Notes: generated from the sequence alone by a model not told the origin. Shown: positions 1 through 8,862, counted from the stretch's first letter. The stretch is 48,560 bases of DNA from an uncultured Bacteroidia bacterium (GCA_902776565.1 CACYQN010000011.1:1-48560); one strand, 5' to 3'. Numbers and translations: made by a program.

Positions 1-63
1 TAAACAACAATAAGATATAATTGAAATAAGTAACAAATTAGATAATTTTAAAATAATATAATT

Positions 64-1059
64 ATGGTAAGAATGAGTACCTTATTTAAGGTAATGGCAA
101 TGGTAGCCATTATGTTTGGTGTAAGTTTCAATGTCGAGGCTCAACTTTTGGGCGGAATCGCAAAGGCAATAAAAAATAAATCACAGCAGTCAAAACAGGA
201 AAAAGCAATGGAAACGCCAACAGGCGATGCAAAAGATGCAAAGAATGGTCCAGCAACTTTTTCTGTAGGTAGAGACGGCGAATTGCAAGCTTGTACATGG
301 AATCCCGAAACACTCGAGATTACAATGCTCTGCGATATTGCGGGCAACAAGAAAGGCGATGTAATTAAGTACGACCCAAGCACTGGCAAGTTTACAAATA
401 ACCGTGGCGAGTACAAAGGTTCTATGAGTGAAGATGGGACTATCGAATCAATACATATTGGAACGATGAAGTTTGAGGTAAAAACTTATGGAAATACTAC
501 AAAGTATACCGTAAATAAAGATGGCAAGCAAATCGGTAATCTTACAGCAGACCATTTTGTTTCGTTAGCTATTATGGGGCCGTATACAGGTAACCCGAGC
601 CGTTTGCTTACTGCGTATGTATATTATGGGCTTTTGCTTGACAAGAGAACATACTCAATTAATATATTGAAGTTCGATCCTGAATTAAAATATACTGTTG
701 AGCAGTTGGATGACAAGGTTAAATGGATGGACCAGGAATCTATCAACAAAATTATGAAGTACGAATCGTCGCTTCCAGGAGCTGGTTTCAAGGAAACATA
801 TCCCGAGTTCAAGAACTGCAAGGTTGCTGCAGTTGGACTGATGAGCAATCAGTGGGCAGAAAGAACAGAAACAGATAGACAGGGATATAAACATTGGTTC
901 TATGTATGTGATTATTGGGTTGTTTACGAACTCGCCGACGGACGCAATGTTGTTACATTCAGTGTTGCACGCGAAAATAGTAGATACGGCGATGTAATAT
1001 CAAAGTGGCAGGTACACGATGGCGAATTTAATGAAGTTACCGACTGGGTACGCAAATAA
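64..1059 (+). CDS. Exported protein of unknown function
   Basis: The 331-residue product starts with a typical Sec signal peptide: charged MVRMS, a hydrophobic stretch to about residue 24, then a likely signal peptidase I site after VEA (VEA-QLL). A second ATG at 73 (MSTLFK) is an equally possible start. The next 40 residues are Lys/Gln-rich, and the rest is mixed and polar with no further membrane helix, so a periplasmic or secreted protein is expected. I recognise no domain. It is followed by a 145-base spacer of low-complexity aggct-type repeats and then by the FISUMP lipoproteins on the same strand, so co-transcription is uncertain. The gene looks intact. Confidence 0.8.
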   Translation: MVRMSTLFKVMAMVAIMFGVSFNVEAQLLGGIAKAIKNKSQQSKQEKAMETPTGDAKDAKNGPATFSVGRDGELQACTWNPETLEITMLCDIAGNKKGDVIKYDPSTGKFTNNRGEYKGSMSEDGTIESIHIGTMKFEVKTYGNTTKYTVNKDGKQIGNLTADHFVSLAIMGPYTGNPSRLLTAYVYYGLLLDKRTYSINILKFDPELKYTVEQLDDKVKWMDQESINKIMKYESSLPGAGFKETYPEFKNCKVAAVGLMSNQWAERTETDRQGYKHWFYVCDYWVVYELADGRNVVTFSVARENSRYGDVISKWQVHDGEFNEVTDWVRK

Positions 1060-1204
1060 AGGGCTGAAAGGCTGACAGGCTTGAAGGCAAACAGGCTAAA
1101 AGCCCCAAAATGACTTCAAGCCTTTGAGCCTTCTGGCCTTTTCGCCCAAAACATTGAACTTTGAATTTTTGAACCTTGAACGTTAAATTTTTAAACATTT
1201 GAAT
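1060..1204. repeat. Low-complexity spacer: aggct-type and TTGAA-type iterations
   Basis: The spacer repeats short words such as ggct(g/t)a(a)agg and then TTGAACTTTGAATTTTTGAA. The same two word families recur at 1895-2035, 3600-3650, 24770-24865 and 30560-30640. I see no gene or clear promoter in it. It looks like slippage-prone intergenic filler. Confidence 0.6.
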
Positions 1205-1894
1205 ATGAAGAAATTATTGTTATTTTTCGCCATTGTTTCTGTAGCAGGAATGTTGGCAAGTTGTAATGGCAATGGCAAGGCTGCCGAAGCTGGAAGTGAA
1301 GGAACTGCAACCGAAGAAAATGCAGAAGATGTTGGATTCTTACAGGGATTCGCTTATGTTGACCTTGGTTTGTCGGTAAACTGGGCAACCTGCAATGTCG
1401 GTGCTAATGCTCCAGAAGAATTAGGTGACTATTATGCTTGGGGCGAAACCTCAAAAAAGGACAACTATACTGCTGAATCACACAAGTTTTATGGTGGCGA
1501 AGGTGAGTTTGGTCCAAAATATACCAAGTACACAAGCGACGACAATCTGGAAAAATTGGAGGTTGCCGACGATGCTGCTTCGAATAGCTGGGGCAATGTA
1601 TGGCGTATGCCTACAAAAGCTGAGTTCCAGGAACTTATAGATAAATGTACTTGGACATGGAAGAACAACGGCTACGAGGTAAAGGGTGCAAATGGACAAA
1701 CTATATTCTTGCCGCTTACCGGTGCCTTCTGGAATGGCAGTGTGTGCAATGAAAAGATAGATGGCCTTTATTGGTCAAGCACTGCAGATGGCTCTATGAA
1801 AGCTTATTATTTATCTTTCGCAGACCAAAGAAAACAAGTTAGCTGTGACGGACGTTACTACGGACACCAAATTCGTCCAGTTTGCGCAAAATAA
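1205..1894 (+). CDS. FISUMP-like lipoprotein, copy 1
   Basis: I start at the ATG of MKKLLLF; an upstream TTG (1199) is in frame but would spoil the lipoprotein signal. The signal peptide ends in a lipobox, LAS-C (about residue 20), so the mature protein should be a lipoprotein. After a short acidic linker comes a domain with the landmarks YVDLGLSVNWATCNVGANAP, YxWGET, WRMPTKAEFQELIDKCTW, a YWSS motif and a terminal IRPVCAK. These are hallmarks of the FISUMP (Fibrobacter succinogenes major paralogous) family, common in Bacteroidales and of unknown biochemical role. The signal-peptide region is almost identical in DNA to the next gene, pointing to recent tandem duplication. Confidence 0.85.
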   Translation: MKKLLLFFAIVSVAGMLASCNGNGKAAEAGSEGTATEENAEDVGFLQGFAYVDLGLSVNWATCNVGANAPEELGDYYAWGETSKKDNYTAESHKFYGGEGEFGPKYTKYTSDDNLEKLEVADDAASNSWGNVWRMPTKAEFQELIDKCTWTWKNNGYEVKGANGQTIFLPLTGAFWNGSVCNEKIDGLYWSSTADGSMKAYYLSFADQRKQVSCDGRYYGHQIRPVCAK

Positions 1895-2037
1895 GAGGCT
1901 AAAGGCTAGCAGGCTGACAGGCTAACAGAAGACCAGTCTGTCTATCGTTAAGACTGTCGGACATCAAAGCCTTCAAGCCCAACTTTAAACATTGAACTTT
2001 TGAATTGTTGAATTTTTAAATCTTTAAATTATTGAAT

Positions 2038-2697
2038 ATGAAAAAAATATTGTTATTTTTCGCCATTGTTTCTGTAGCAGGAATGTTGGCAAGTTGTAAT
2101 GGCAATGGCAAGGCTGCCGAAGCCACAAGTGAAGAAAACTCAGCAGAAGCTGAAGAAGTTGGTATGGTGCAAGGTTATTGTTATGTTGACCTTGGTCTGT
2201 CGGTAAATTGGGCAACCTGCAATGTTGGTGCTAATGCTCCCGAAGAATATGGTAATAAATATGGTTGGGGCGAAACAAAAGCAAAGGAATCGGATTTCAA
2301 TTTTGACAATAAGTACAAAGTTGATGGCGAATGGACCAAGTATAATGAAACTGACAATCTTAAGACTTTGGATAAGGACGACGATGTTGCAACATCCAAC
2401 TGGGGTACTGACTGGCGTATGCCAACCAAGGACGAAATGCAGGAACTTGTTGACAAGTGCACTTGGACAATTAAGGATAATAAGGGCTTTGAGGTTAAGG
2501 GTCCCAACGGAAAAACTATTTTCCTTCCTATAAATGACGATTTGAGCACTAGCCACTGCAAGGGTAATTACTGGACAAGTTCGCTCGATGAAAACTGCAG
2601 TTTTGCATTTGAACTTGTATTCCATACAAAATTTACAGGTTTGAACAGTGACAGTCGCGGACACGGAAAATTAGTTCGCCCAGTTTGTGCAAAGTAG
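2038..2697 (+). CDS. FISUMP-like lipoprotein, copy 2
   Basis: This is a tandem paralogue of the gene at 1205. The first roughly 25 codons, covering signal peptide and lipobox LAS-C, are nearly the same, and the body keeps YVDLGLSVNWATCNVGANAP, WGET, WRMPTKDEMQEL, YWTSS and the end VRPVCAK. Start chosen at the ATG of MKKILLF; the TTG at 2032 is an alternative. The linker and the segment between WGET and WRMP diverge most, so the copies share a scaffold with different loops. A stem-loop with a T run follows at 2711-2746. Function unknown; a surface lipoprotein is expected from the signal. Confidence 0.85.
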   Translation: MKKILLFFAIVSVAGMLASCNGNGKAAEATSEENSAEAEEVGMVQGYCYVDLGLSVNWATCNVGANAPEEYGNKYGWGETKAKESDFNFDNKYKVDGEWTKYNETDNLKTLDKDDDVATSNWGTDWRMPTKDEMQELVDKCTWTIKDNKGFEVKGPNGKTIFLPINDDLSTSHCKGNYWTSSLDENCSFAFELVFHTKFTGLNSDSRGHGKLVRPVCAK

Positions 2698-2710
2698 TGA
2701 GGAACAAAAT

Positions 2711-2746
2711 AAAACGGCAGTTGGCGGTGGCTGACTGTCGTTTTTT
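2711..2746 (+). terminator. Probable intrinsic terminator after the second FISUMP gene
   Basis: The arms aaaACGGCAGT and ACTGTCGTttttt pair with one G-T wobble around a G-rich loop and run into six T residues, 14 bases past the stop codon. Confidence 0.65.
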
Positions 2747-2757
2747 GTCGATTATGT

Positions 2758-2781
2758 AGAGACGCAATGCATTGCGTCTTC
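2758..2781. repeat. Palindrome GACGCAATGCATTGCGTC, copy 1
   Basis: An 18-base perfect palindrome lies inside a longer near-palindrome (AGA...TCT). Related copies are at 3563-3584 and 45635-45664, all in intergenic DNA. The last is followed by a T run and probably works as a terminator. Confidence 0.75.
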
Positions 2782-2824
2782 TAAATAAACAACAATGAAT
2801 CATAAAAAAGAAATCGTTTTAAGT

Positions 2825-3511
2825 ATGAAAAAATATTATTTAATTGTTTTAACCGTCATTTCAGTGTCTCTAATGTTGGTAAATTGCAACGGAAACGGAA
2901 ACGCATCGGCAGATAAGAACAATGGTGCAACTGAAGGCACTATTAACGGTCACGACTGGGTTGACCTTGGTTTGCCAAGTGGAACGCTTTGGGCTACCTG
3001 CAATGTCGGAGCCAATGCTCCCGATGAAAACGGCGATTACTTTTCATGGGGCGAAACCGCAGCTAAGGAAGAATATTTGTTGAGTACTTGCAAGTATTTT
3101 GACTATAATAATATTACAAAGTATTGCAACGATCCTGGTTATGGCGACAATGCCTTTGCCGACAACAAGACGGTTCTTGAGCCGTCTGACGATGCAGCCA
3201 CCGCCAACTGGGGTGATGGTTGGTGTTTGCCTACCAAGGACGAGTTCAAGGAGTTGATTGACAAGTGTAATTGGATGAAGAAATCGAATGGATTCGAAGT
3301 CAAGGGACCGAACGGAAAAATAATACTTTTGCCGCTGCCAGGCTATCGTGTCACCGAACCTAGGGAAGTTGGCATGAATGGTTACTACTGGACAAGTTCG
3401 CTTGGCGAAAAAAATCCTTCGTTTGCGTGGAAAACCGATTTTACTGGCAAACGGATGCTCGAAGAAGGTCGCTATATGGGACTTCCTGTTCGTCCGGTTT
3501 GCAAGAAATAA
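2825..3511 (+). CDS. FISUMP-like lipoprotein, copy 3 (divergent)
   Basis: An ATG at 2795 is in frame, but the one at 2825 (MKKYYLIVL) gives a proper lipoprotein signal with lipobox LVN-C, so I use it. The domain keeps WVDLGLPSGTLWATCNVGAN (the classic FISUMP opening, here with the full LPSGTLW that copies 1 and 2 have shortened to LSVNW), FSWGET, WCLPTKDEFKELIDKC, YYWTSS and VRPVCKK. It is the most diverged of the three and may be closest to the ancestral form. A palindromic repeat follows the stop. Role unknown; membrane-anchored lipoprotein. Confidence 0.85.
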   Translation: MKKYYLIVLTVISVSLMLVNCNGNGNASADKNNGATEGTINGHDWVDLGLPSGTLWATCNVGANAPDENGDYFSWGETAAKEEYLLSTCKYFDYNNITKYCNDPGYGDNAFADNKTVLEPSDDAATANWGDGWCLPTKDEFKELIDKCNWMKKSNGFEVKGPNGKIILLPLPGYRVTEPREVGMNGYYWTSSLGEKNPSFAWKTDFTGKRMLEEGRYMGLPVRPVCKK

Positions 3512-3562
3512 TTAACTTTGCAACCGGATTTCTAATTAATAATCTGGCACAGCCAATATTAC

Positions 3563-3584
3563 AGACGCAATTCATTGCGTCTCT
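3563..3584. repeat. Palindrome GACGCAA-TTGCGTC, copy 2
   Basis: Same element as at 2758-2781 and 45635-45664, with one base changed in the centre. Confidence 0.7.
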
Positions 3585-3653
3585 ACAAACGGCACCGCCA
3601 CAGAAATTAGAAACTTTTGAACTTTGAATTTTTGAACATTGAACCAGAAACTT

Positions 3654-3683
3654 GTACAGTCGCGGCGCGCCACGACTCAACAA
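3654..3683 (-). repeat. REP-like palindrome GTCGTGGCGCGCCGCGAC, copy 1
   Basis: Read on the minus strand, the core GTCGTGGCGCGCCGCGAC is flanked by CTTGTTGA on the left and TGTAC on the right. The same roughly 30-base element occurs at 24705-24730 and, with two changes, at 30083-30115. Its GC-rich palindromic core stands out in AT-rich intergenic DNA. Confidence 0.75.
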
Positions 3684-3718
3684 GAAACCAAAACCAAGAA
3701 ACATATAAACATCTTAAC

Positions 3719-4243
3719 ATGAGAAACATTTTATTAATTTTAGCCTTCATTTCCATAGCGGGAATGGGCTGCAATGCAAACGGAAATACTTCCGAACCTG
3801 CAAATGAGGAAACTGAAACGAAGAATGTCGAGGCTAATGTAGAGCAAGATAATGAGGAATCCGCTCCCGAACCAGAGACTTACTATCACTACTCTGATTA
3901 TCAAATCACTTTGCCTACCGAAAAGTGGGAAGTCAATATTGCCTATTCCAATTCAGGCATCAGAAAGAAAGGGTCAAAACTCGAGTTTGAAGTTAAACAC
4001 TGGGATTCGCCAAGCCTTGAGGAAACCATCGCCAAGTATCCTGCCGAAAGCCGTCACGACGACATTGTAATCGGCGACTACACTTGGAAGGTCTTCACCG
4101 ACGACAACGACTATTTCAAGATGTGCTGTTACATATACAACACAGAAAAGAAATATGTAGTCCGCGTTGCTACCGACGACCTGACCGACCCGAACAATCC
4201 CGACTTGCACGAAGTTTTGGAAGGGGTAAGGTTTGGGGAATAA
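3719..4243 (+). CDS. Small lipoprotein of unknown function
   Basis: The frame is open further upstream, but ATG 3719 (MRNILLILAF) begins a lipoprotein signal with lipobox AGMG-C near residue 18, and the upstream part is repeat DNA (REP element), so this start is preferred. The mature 155 residues have a Glu/Asn-rich linker followed by a compact mixed alpha/beta region (YQITLPTEKWEVNIAY onward, ending LHEVLEGVRFGE) resembling small PsbP/DUF-type stress or lipid-binding lipoproteins only in general shape. No family assignment is possible by eye. It is followed by a strong hairpin at 4280-4313. Confidence 0.75.
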   Translation: MRNILLILAFISIAGMGCNANGNTSEPANEETETKNVEANVEQDNEESAPEPETYYHYSDYQITLPTEKWEVNIAYSNSGIRKKGSKLEFEVKHWDSPSLEETIAKYPAESRHDDIVIGDYTWKVFTDDNDYFKMCCYIYNTEKKYVVRVATDDLTDPNNPDLHEVLEGVRFGE

Positions 4244-4279
4244 TGGACAATGAACAATGTATAATTAACAATGGATAAT

Positions 4280-4313
4280 ATGCCGACCTTCGACTTCGCT
4301 CATGGGTCGGCAT
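4280..4313 (+). terminator. Stem-loop after lipoprotein gene
   Basis: The arms ATGCCGACC and GGTCGGCAT pair perfectly over nine bases around a loop of about 16 bases. No T run follows, so it may stabilise the mRNA end instead of terminating transcription. Confidence 0.4.
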
Positions 4314-4517
4314 AATGTAATAATTCTCAGCCTATGCTAAGATATTTTGGTGCGATTTAGAACATTTCGGGATGATTCTGCATCATCACGACAAACAAGC
4401 TCCCCTTCTACTCCACTCATTTCAATCACAATAAAAGCTTTCCGTGAGCAACTCAAAGATTAGCCATTTTGTGTTACATAGCATATTTTTTGTCAAATTT
4501 TGCAATATAAAATGGCA

Positions 4518-4525
4518 TAACTTTG
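4518..4525 (+). promoter_or_regulatory. Bacteroidetes-type -7 element TAACTTTG
   Basis: This is a perfect TAnnTTTG match 22 bases before the zinc-ribbon/LRR start codon. Upstream TTTG copies exist, but the spacing is 15 or 25 bases instead of about 19-21, so the -33 element is poor. Confidence 0.45.
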
Positions 4526-4547
4526 TGACAAACTAATAATAATTAAT

Positions 4548-5567
4548 ATGAAGAAATGTAATTTTTGTGGTACTGAAAATGAAGATATTGCCATTTTCTG
4601 CGACGAATGTGGCAAGTCATTTTTAAAGAAGAGATGTGACAAGTGCGGAGCCGAAAACAGATTGTCCGCAAAGTTTTGCAACCAATGCGGAAAAAGCCTC
4701 GATTATGATGCAAAATCGGAAAGCAACAAGGCTGATGTCGAAAAACCTAAACATATACCTATTGTATATGAGCCCATTATAGAGCAGAATATAATCTATT
4801 ACGAGGCTACAAAAAGAATAGAGTTGCTTTTCATTAATGTATTTACCCGTTCGCACAAGTTTGCAAACGGCAAAGGCGAGGTCAAGCTAATAGAAGCAAC
4901 GCCAAGAATATGGGAAAATGCATTCGCCAACAGCGAAGCTCTGACTTCAATGGTTATTCCCGATTGCGTAAAAAAAATCGGAAGGTTTGCATTTGACAGA
5001 TGTATAAACCTGTCGAAAGTCTTTTTGCCAGAATCGCTAATTGAAATTGGAGAATGTGCATTTAGAGATTGCTACAATCTGTCCGAGATTGATATGCCAG
5101 ATACGGTAAAAATAATCGAAAGAAATGCATTCGAAAGATGCGCCAACCTACGTTCTGTAAGGCTTTCAAACAGCTTAAAGAAAATATGCGATTACACTTT
5201 CAAAGATTGCATCAACCTGACAGAAATTGTAATACCTGATTCCGTAAATGAAATCGAGTCATTTGCATTCGAAGGTTGCAACATTCACTCTGTGGTTATA
5301 TCCAAATCAATGGAAAAAATTGAAAATTATTTATTCAAAAATTGTATCAACTTGACAGATGTAATAATTCCCGATTCTATCACAAGCATTGGCGAGTGCG
5401 CTTTTAAAGGTTGTAAAAATTTAACATCAATTGTAATTCCTGATTCGGTTAAAAAAATTGGTTGTGCAGCATTTCTCGGATGCGAGAATCTGCCGGAAGA
5501 AACCAAGGAAAGAGTAAAGGAAATAAACGAAGATGCTTTTATCGATGATGATTGTTTGCCATTTTAA
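4548..5567 (+). CDS. Zinc-ribbon protein with BspA-type leucine-rich repeats
   Basis: No signal peptide, so probably cytoplasmic. Residues 1-51 hold two zinc ribbons, each with paired CxxC (CNFCGTEN...CDECG and CDKCGAEN...CNQCG). From about residue 105 to the end run seven or more BspA-type repeats (LRR_5) of the form hxxxIxxxAFxxCxNLxxhxhPxSVxxI. Such repeats usually present a protein-binding surface. The joining of zinc ribbons to BspA repeats in an intracellular protein suggests an adaptor role, which is inference. BspA repeats also form the N-terminus of the module-fusion protein at 32961. Confidence 0.8.
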   Translation: MKKCNFCGTENEDIAIFCDECGKSFLKKRCDKCGAENRLSAKFCNQCGKSLDYDAKSESNKADVEKPKHIPIVYEPIIEQNIIYYEATKRIELLFINVFTRSHKFANGKGEVKLIEATPRIWENAFANSEALTSMVIPDCVKKIGRFAFDRCINLSKVFLPESLIEIGECAFRDCYNLSEIDMPDTVKIIERNAFERCANLRSVRLSNSLKKICDYTFKDCINLTEIVIPDSVNEIESFAFEGCNIHSVVISKSMEKIENYLFKNCINLTDVIIPDSITSIGECAFKGCKNLTSIVIPDSVKKIGCAAFLGCENLPEETKERVKEINEDAFIDDDCLPF

Positions 5568-5589
5568 TGACAACTATACGAAAAAATAG

Positions 5590-5597
5590 TATCTTTG
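5590..5597 (+). promoter_or_regulatory. Bacteroidetes-type -7 element TATCTTTG
   Basis: A perfect TAnnTTTG match 21 bases before the ATG of the protease gene. No clean TTTG at the expected upstream distance. Confidence 0.45.
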
Positions 5598-5618
5598 CAA
5601 CAAATAATAACAATTACA

Positions 5619-7931
5619 ATGAAGAAACTTCTTTTGATTTTGGCAACTATGCTTATTGCAACGCAGTTTGCAACAGCAACTCCCGGCTGCTACTGGGTAT
5701 TTTTCCGCGACAAGACTAATACCTCATTTAATCCATACGAATACTTTGACGCAAAGGCAATTGAGCGTCGCCAAAAATTGGGCTTGTCGTTGTACGACAT
5801 TACCGATTATCCGCTCAACGGCGGTTATGTTGATGCAGTTTCAGCTTTGTCGGAAGAAGTTGTCGGCGAATCACGCTGGTTCAATGCGGTAGGCATTATG
5901 GCCGAAAGTGCAAACATCGAAAGAATCAAGGCATTACCGTTTGTGTCGCGAGTTGTGGAAATTGCAGGGGAAATGGTTGTCGCTTCATATGCAGGTATGG
6001 TTGACGAAGAAAACGATGAAACCTACGACATCGAAATGCTGAAACCCGAACTTCTGCCTCAGCTCGTAAGGATGCAGGGCGAAAAGTTTGCCGAAAACAA
6101 CATCGATGGTAAAGGCGTCAGGATTGCCGTATTTGACGGCGGTTTCCCAAACGTTGACAAACACGAGATTTTCAGCCACCTTCGCGACAACAACCAGATT
6201 ATCAAAACTTGGAACTTTCCGAACAAGAAAGAATATGTTTATAGCTGGTCGTCGCACGGTACTATGACTTTAAGTTGTATTGCTGGCGTTTACCAGACAA
6301 GCAGCAAGGTTCAGAAACTTGGTTTGGCTACAGGTGCAGAATTTTTGCTTGCCCGTACCGAGGTGAATCCCGAACCTTTCAAGGAAGAAATTTGGTGGAC
6401 ACAGGCAATGGAGTGGGCAGACCAGAATGGTGCCGACATAATCAGCAGTTCGCTCGGCTACGGCAAGGAAAGGTACTACACAAGGGATATGGATGGCACT
6501 TCGCATGTTGCCAAGGCTGCAAATATGGCGGCTCGCAAAGGTATGCTGGTTTTCAACTCGATGGGTAATGAGGCCGACGACAATTCGTGGACAGTGCTTA
6601 TAACTCCAGCCGATGCCGATAGTGTTATTTCGGTCGGTGGAATCGACGACTCGCTCAACAAGTACCGTCACATTGACTTTTCATCCTACGGACCGACTGC
6701 CGATGGTCGTCGCAAGCCGAATGTTGTCGCTTTTGGTCACGCGTATGTAGCCAACCCAAAGGGCGGAATGACAATGGCTTACGGAACTTCGTTCTCGTGT
6801 CCTCTGGCAGCAGGCTTTGGTGCTTGTGCTTGGCAGACAAAGCGCGACCTTACCGCTATGCAGATGATGGAGGAAATTGAGAAGTCGGGTGATATTTATC
6901 CGTATTTCGACTACGCACTCGGTTATGGCGTTCCGCAGGCAAGCTATTTTGTTGATGGCGGCAAAAAGACTGTAGAACCAACATTCGAGTTTGAAAAGTC
7001 GGACAATACATTGAAAATTAAGTGCCAGCAGTTTGATGAAAACACCGAGATATTCTACAACCTTATGCGCGAGGATGGCCGATTGCATTCGTACGAACAT
7101 CTTGACGCAAAGGGTAATGCAGTGATTTCAATTGACAATATGGATTTTTATCCAAATTATACGATAAATGTATATTACCACGGTTATGTTGGCTCATACA
7201 AGAACGAAGGTAAGAAAGAAGGAGATATCGTATATGTTCGTCCGCCCAAAACACAGATGACAGGTGCGACAAAGATTATATCGAGAAATGAGAACCAGAG
7301 TAAACGGGAATTCGGCAAACCGAAGAGACATCATTTGCTGTTGCAGATGAATGCAGGTTTTGCAGGTGTTAAGACTTTCGAAGGCTCCACCAACAAGCAG
7401 AAGTCAACTTTCTCGGCATTGGTTGGCGTGCAGTGGGATGCTTGCAAGAGGTATCATCTTGGGGCTGGCATTGGAATGGGATTCGATGACTATAGAGGCA
7501 CTTCTCTTGATGGAAATATTATTGCTACACCAGCTATGCCAGGTGTTAGAGATTTGATAAAAGAACGATTCCGCACATCTAACCTGAATATAGAATTGTT
7601 CCAGAGGGTTACGCTTGCTCATGGCGGACTTTTGCACAATGGTCTTACTTGGGACTTGGGTGTTTTCGGAATGTGGAATTTCGAAGACCGTTATGTTCAG
7701 GTTTGGCAGGCAGCGATTACCGACAATTACAGGAAGTCAAGAATCATAAACAAGAATTACGACTTTATCAATCCGTTCCAGTGGGGTGTGAAGACGGCAA
7801 TAACCTACGATATTGTTTCGGTTTATGCAAAACTTAGGATTTCCGATTTGCTCAATCCGTCTTTGTATCCAGGAACTTACAATGACTTTATGAAACTGGA
7901 GATTGGAATGCAGATAATATTACCGTTATAA
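5619..7931 (+). CDS. Subtilisin-like serine protease with C-terminal barrel-like domain
   Basis: I use ATG 5619 (MKKLLLILA), since the signal peptide starts there and a -7 promoter element lies just upstream; it ends near ATA-TPG. The S8 catalytic triad is visible: Asp173 in VFDGGF, His213 in SSHGT and Ser391 in GTSFSCPLAAG. A pro-region (residues 20-150) precedes it. After the protease domain come a beta-rich linker and, from about residue 575, some 190 residues of alternating strands (ALVGVQWDACKRYHLGAGIG, VSVYAKLRISDLL, final LEIGMQIILPL). These resemble Bacteroidetes outer-membrane barrel domains. That would display or tether the protease at the outer membrane. Protease identity is firm; the barrel is inference. 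Confidence 0.88.
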   Translation: MKKLLLILATMLIATQFATATPGCYWVFFRDKTNTSFNPYEYFDAKAIERRQKLGLSLYDITDYPLNGGYVDAVSALSEEVVGESRWFNAVGIMAESANIERIKALPFVSRVVEIAGEMVVASYAGMVDEENDETYDIEMLKPELLPQLVRMQGEKFAENNIDGKGVRIAVFDGGFPNVDKHEIFSHLRDNNQIIKTWNFPNKKEYVYSWSSHGTMTLSCIAGVYQTSSKVQKLGLATGAEFLLARTEVNPEPFKEEIWWTQAMEWADQNGADIISSSLGYGKERYYTRDMDGTSHVAKAANMAARKGMLVFNSMGNEADDNSWTVLITPADADSVISVGGIDDSLNKYRHIDFSSYGPTADGRRKPNVVAFGHAYVANPKGGMTMAYGTSFSCPLAAGFGACAWQTKRDLTAMQMMEEIEKSGDIYPYFDYALGYGVPQASYFVDGGKKTVEPTFEFEKSDNTLKIKCQQFDENTEIFYNLMREDGRLHSYEHLDAKGNAVISIDNMDFYPNYTINVYYHGYVGSYKNEGKKEGDIVYVRPPKTQMTGATKIISRNENQSKREFGKPKRHHLLLQMNAGFAGVKTFEGSTNKQKSTFSALVGVQWDACKRYHLGAGIGMGFDDYRGTSLDGNIIATPAMPGVRDLIKERFRTSNLNIELFQRVTLAHGGLLHNGLTWDLGVFGMWNFEDRYVQVWQAAITDNYRKSRIINKNYDFINPFQWGVKTAITYDIVSVYAKLRISDLLNPSLYPGTYNDFMKLEIGMQIILPL

Positions 7932-7963
7932 GTGAATTTCCGATTTATGCATTTTGCATAATA

Positions 7964-8494
7964 TCATTGCATTTTCAATTTCTTGTAAACGTCCGCTAAG
8001 TTTGCCAGCAGCGAGCCGAATGTCTGCATAGCCTGGGCGGTTTCCTCCGAGACGCTCTTGTGCTGAAGTTTCAGCAGCAACAAGGCATACATGGCATCTA
8101 TGCAAATCTCAATCTCGTTGTCGGAGTTGCTTCGTGACAATTTCTTGTACTCGTCGATGTTGGGTTTTGCCCAAGTGTATAGTTCATGATGACGGTATTC
8201 TTCCTTGTCATTGAGCAGTGTTAGATGAATTTTGTTCAACACGGCAATCAAGTCCTTGATTTCCTTGAGGTCACCACCAACAACAATGTTTTCGTTGTGC
8301 ATCTTATTAATAAGGTCTTGGTACCAGTTGTGGATTTTCAGCTTTTCCTTTTCGCTTACCTCGAACTTGGAAACAAGCAGTTCGTCAATCCTATGTATAT
8401 CCATATTGTTGGCACGCATAATATCAGCCAATTGTCTCATATACAATATGTATTCTACAATATTTTCCTTTTTCTTTAATTCTGCGATTATCAT
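7964..8494 (-). CDS. DUF4924 family protein
   Basis: The 176-residue helical protein opens with MIIAELKKKENIVEYILYMR, followed by IMRANNMDI, WYQDLINKM and a late IEICIDAMYALLLLKLQ. This pattern matches what I know of DUF4924, a Bacteroidetes-specific family of unknown function. Its start codon overlaps the stop of the upstream S4-domain gene by four bases (ATGA), so the two are translationally coupled. No signal peptide or membrane helix; cytoplasmic. Confidence 0.8.
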   Translation of the reverse strand: MIIAELKKKENIVEYILYMRQLADIMRANNMDIHRIDELLVSKFEVSEKEKLKIHNWYQDLINKMHNENIVVGGDLKEIKDLIAVLNKIHLTLLNDKEEYRHHELYTWAKPNIDEYKKLSRSNSDNEIEICIDAMYALLLLKLQHKSVSEETAQAMQTFGSLLANLADVYKKLKMQ

Positions 8495-8862
8495 AGTTCC
8501 CTGAATTTTTCAATTAGACGGCGCTCCTTTTTGGTTGGACGACCAGCACCCGGGTCGCGTTTCTCAAATGTATTGTTAAGCATTTTCAGCCTGTCGAATT
8601 CCGACTGCGGGGTAATCTCCTCGACCAAGGTCTTTGCAATGGCTGCCGACACGCGGTTCTGCGAAATGCCTGTAACGATAAAACTGCGGACAATCGGCGG
8701 AAATTTTATGTCGATTCTCTCGTTGATTTTAACAATTCGGGATGGTTTCACTTCTGAATTGTTAATAAGTACACGTCCCTTTTTGCACTCGTCAGTCGCC
8801 AAACTTCTTGTCTTATAAATCCTTACAGTCCAAAGGTATTTATCAATCCTTATTTCGTCCAT
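8491..8862 (-). CDS. S4-domain RNA-binding protein, Hsp15-like
   Basis: The 123-residue protein starts with the S4 signature RIDKYLWTVRIYKTRSLATD followed by GRVLINN, and ends with a basic tail (GRPTKKERRLIEKF). This is the architecture of Hsp15 (HslR), which binds stalled 50S subunits carrying nascent chains and recycles them. It overlaps the DUF4924 gene by four bases and is divergently arranged to the exported-protein gene at 8965, with about 100 bases between. Identification of the S4 fold is firm; the Hsp15 role is by family. Confidence 0.85.
   Translation of the reverse strand: MDEIRIDKYLWTVRIYKTRSLATDECKKGRVLINNSEVKPSRIVKINERIDIKFPPIVRSFIVTGISQNRVSAAIAKTLVEEITPQSEFDRLKMLNNTFEKRDPGAGRPTKKERRLIEKFREL

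Larger units (their letters stand above)
4244..4547. other. Intergenic region, no gene seen
   Basis: It begins with AATGGACAAT/AACAATGGATAAT-type repeats (also at 20870-20915 and 24830-24862). A 9-bp perfect stem (ATGCCGACC/GGTCGGCAT, 4280-4313) follows, then AT-rich DNA leading to a promoter-like element at 4518. I see no convincing reading frame. Confidence 0.6.
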
